A stretch of 64,000 nucleotides of DNA from positions 16,602 to 80,601 of the forward strand of contig CAZEJG010000015.1 of the NCBI GenBank assembly GCA_964511625.1, given 5' to 3'. This stretch comes from Pseudohoeflea sp964511625 (lineage in GTDB: Bacteria; Pseudomonadota; Alphaproteobacteria; Rhizobiales; Rhizobiaceae). Both the position numbers and the translations under genes were made by a program. The notes under the pieces are model-generated. The model was given only the letters and a program-made list of their open reading frames with translations. It did not search any database and was not told where the DNA came from. Below are positions 63,334-64,000 of the stretch, piece by piece (the stretch's first letter is position 1; each line of letters starts with the position of its first letter).

Positions 63334-64000
63334 ATGCTCACTGGAAAACATTTGATCGCCGGCAACTGGACCGGCGGTGGCGAAAGCTTTGACTCGAGCC
63401 CCGCGACAGGCGAGGCGCACAGCTTTGCCGCCGGCACCGCGGCCGATGTCGACACCGCGGTCAAGGCGGCCGAGGAGGCCTTCTGGAGCTACGGCTATTC
63501 GAGCCGCGAGGAACGCGCCACCTTCCTCGAGGCGATCGCTGACGAGATCGAGGCCCGGGGCGAGGAAATCACTGCGATCGGCACCTCCGAGACCGGCCTG
63601 CCCGAGGCGCGCCTTCAGGGCGAGCGCGGCCGCACCACGGGACAGCTGCGTCTCTTCGCCTCCCACATCCGCAAGGGCGATTATCTCGACCGCCGTCACG
63701 ACGAGGCGTTGCCCGACCGCGCGCCAATGCCGCGTCCCGATCTGCGCATGATCGAGCGGCCCATCGGTCCCGTCGGCGTCTTCGGCGCGTCCAACTTCCC
63801 GCTCGCCTTCTCGACCGCCGGCGGCGATACCGCCTCGGCGCTCGCCGCCGGTTGCCCGGTCGTCGTCAAGGGCCATCCCGCCCATCCCGGCACCGGCGAG
63901 ATCGTCGCCCAGGCGATCGACGCGGCCATCAGGAAAACCGGCGTGCATCCCGGCGTCTTCTCGCTGATCCAGTCGAACGGCATCGAGGTCGGCGAGGCGC
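63334..64000 (+). CDS. Alpha-ketoglutarate semialdehyde dehydrogenase (3' truncated by window edge)
   Basis: The first 222 codons of an NAD(P)-dependent aldehyde dehydrogenase. MLTGKHLIAGNWTGGGESFDSSPATGE and VGVFGASNFPLAFSTAGGDTASALAAGCPVVVKGHPAHPGTGEIVA are characteristic of the 2,5-dioxopentanoate (KGSA) dehydrogenase group. It completes the oxidative L-arabinose route by making alpha-ketoglutarate. The ATG follows GAAGGAGCTCCCC and starts 11 bases after the lactonase stop. The catalytic cysteine lies beyond the window. Confidence 0.9.
   Translation, partial: MLTGKHLIAGNWTGGGESFDSSPATGEAHSFAAGTAADVDTAVKAAEEAFWSYGYSSREERATFLEAIADEIEARGEEITAIGTSETGLPEARLQGERGRTTGQLRLFASHIRKGDYLDRRHDEALPDRAPMPRPDLRMIERPIGPVGVFGASNFPLAFSTAGGDTASALAAGCPVVVKGHPAHPGTGEIVAQAIDAAIRKTGVHPGVFSLIQSNGIEVGEA

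Overview
This window looks like chromosomal or megaplasmid DNA of an alphaproteobacterium of the order Hyphomicrobiales (Rhizobiales), most like the Rhizobiaceae. The evidence is high GC, dense coding on both strands, an RpoH2-type heat-shock sigma factor with an EcfG-type promoter, a phaAB pair divergent from phaR, and the typically rhizobial gbpR/chvE-gguAB sugar module. The genus cannot be read from the sequence. The window is cut inside genes at both ends (thiP on the left, an aldehyde dehydrogenase on the right). It also holds a scaffold gap of exactly 100 N at 13597-13696, so order across that point is an assembly assumption.

Region 1-30 kb is mostly core and housekeeping. It holds thiPQ (thiamine uptake), an M48 lipoprotein protease, rpoH, carD, fdxA, an S4 RNA-binding protein with a Suv3-like helicase, phaB-phaA and phaR (polyhydroxybutyrate), a gap-truncated HbpS/GlcG-like gene, rpmF, a glutathione transferase, mtgA, a farnesyl-type prenyl synthase, a hybrid sensor kinase and ispG. 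A molybdenum hydroxylase set with its own cytochrome c (TetR control), a LysR/NAD(P)-binding pair, a DeoR/MFS pair and a small DUF3309-type protein follow. From 29.5 kb come a VapBC/FitAB-like toxin-antitoxin pair, a small orphan ORF, pyruvate carboxylase and a LuxR solo.

Region 35.3-44.3 kb is an accessory catabolic cluster: Fe-dependent alcohol dehydrogenase, aldehyde dehydrogenase, a glutamine-synthetase-like gamma-glutamyl ligase, a three-part TRAP transporter and an N-formylglutamate amidohydrolase-like hydrolase, with a divergent RpiR regulator. Together these give the step order expected for catabolism of an amino alcohol (ethanolamine-like) through gamma-glutamyl intermediates. The absence of an amine oxidase argues against the standard polyamine (Puu) route. 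This is the best candidate here for a poorly described system.

Region 45.7-64 kb is a sugar locus. YtfQRT-YjfF and ChvE-GguAB are two complete ABC importers, with GntR and GbpR (LysR) regulators between them. Downstream, a tightly packed operon encodes an aldose dehydrogenase, lactonase, aldonate dehydratase, 2-keto-3-deoxygalactonokinase, KDPGal aldolase, mutarotase, 2-keto-3-deoxyarabonate dehydratase and alpha-ketoglutarate semialdehyde dehydrogenase. This set can run both the oxidative L-arabinose pathway and the De Ley-Doudoroff D-galactose pathway, sharing the first three enzymes.

Non-coding features of note are two exact GGAAC-N16-CGTT promoters (upstream of rpoH and of the DUF3309 gene), a 645-base intergenic region with ten GANTC sites and a 47-base repeat, a duplicated TGTAAT/ATTACA-type operator before the RpiR gene, and strong hairpins after both sugar-binding-protein genes.
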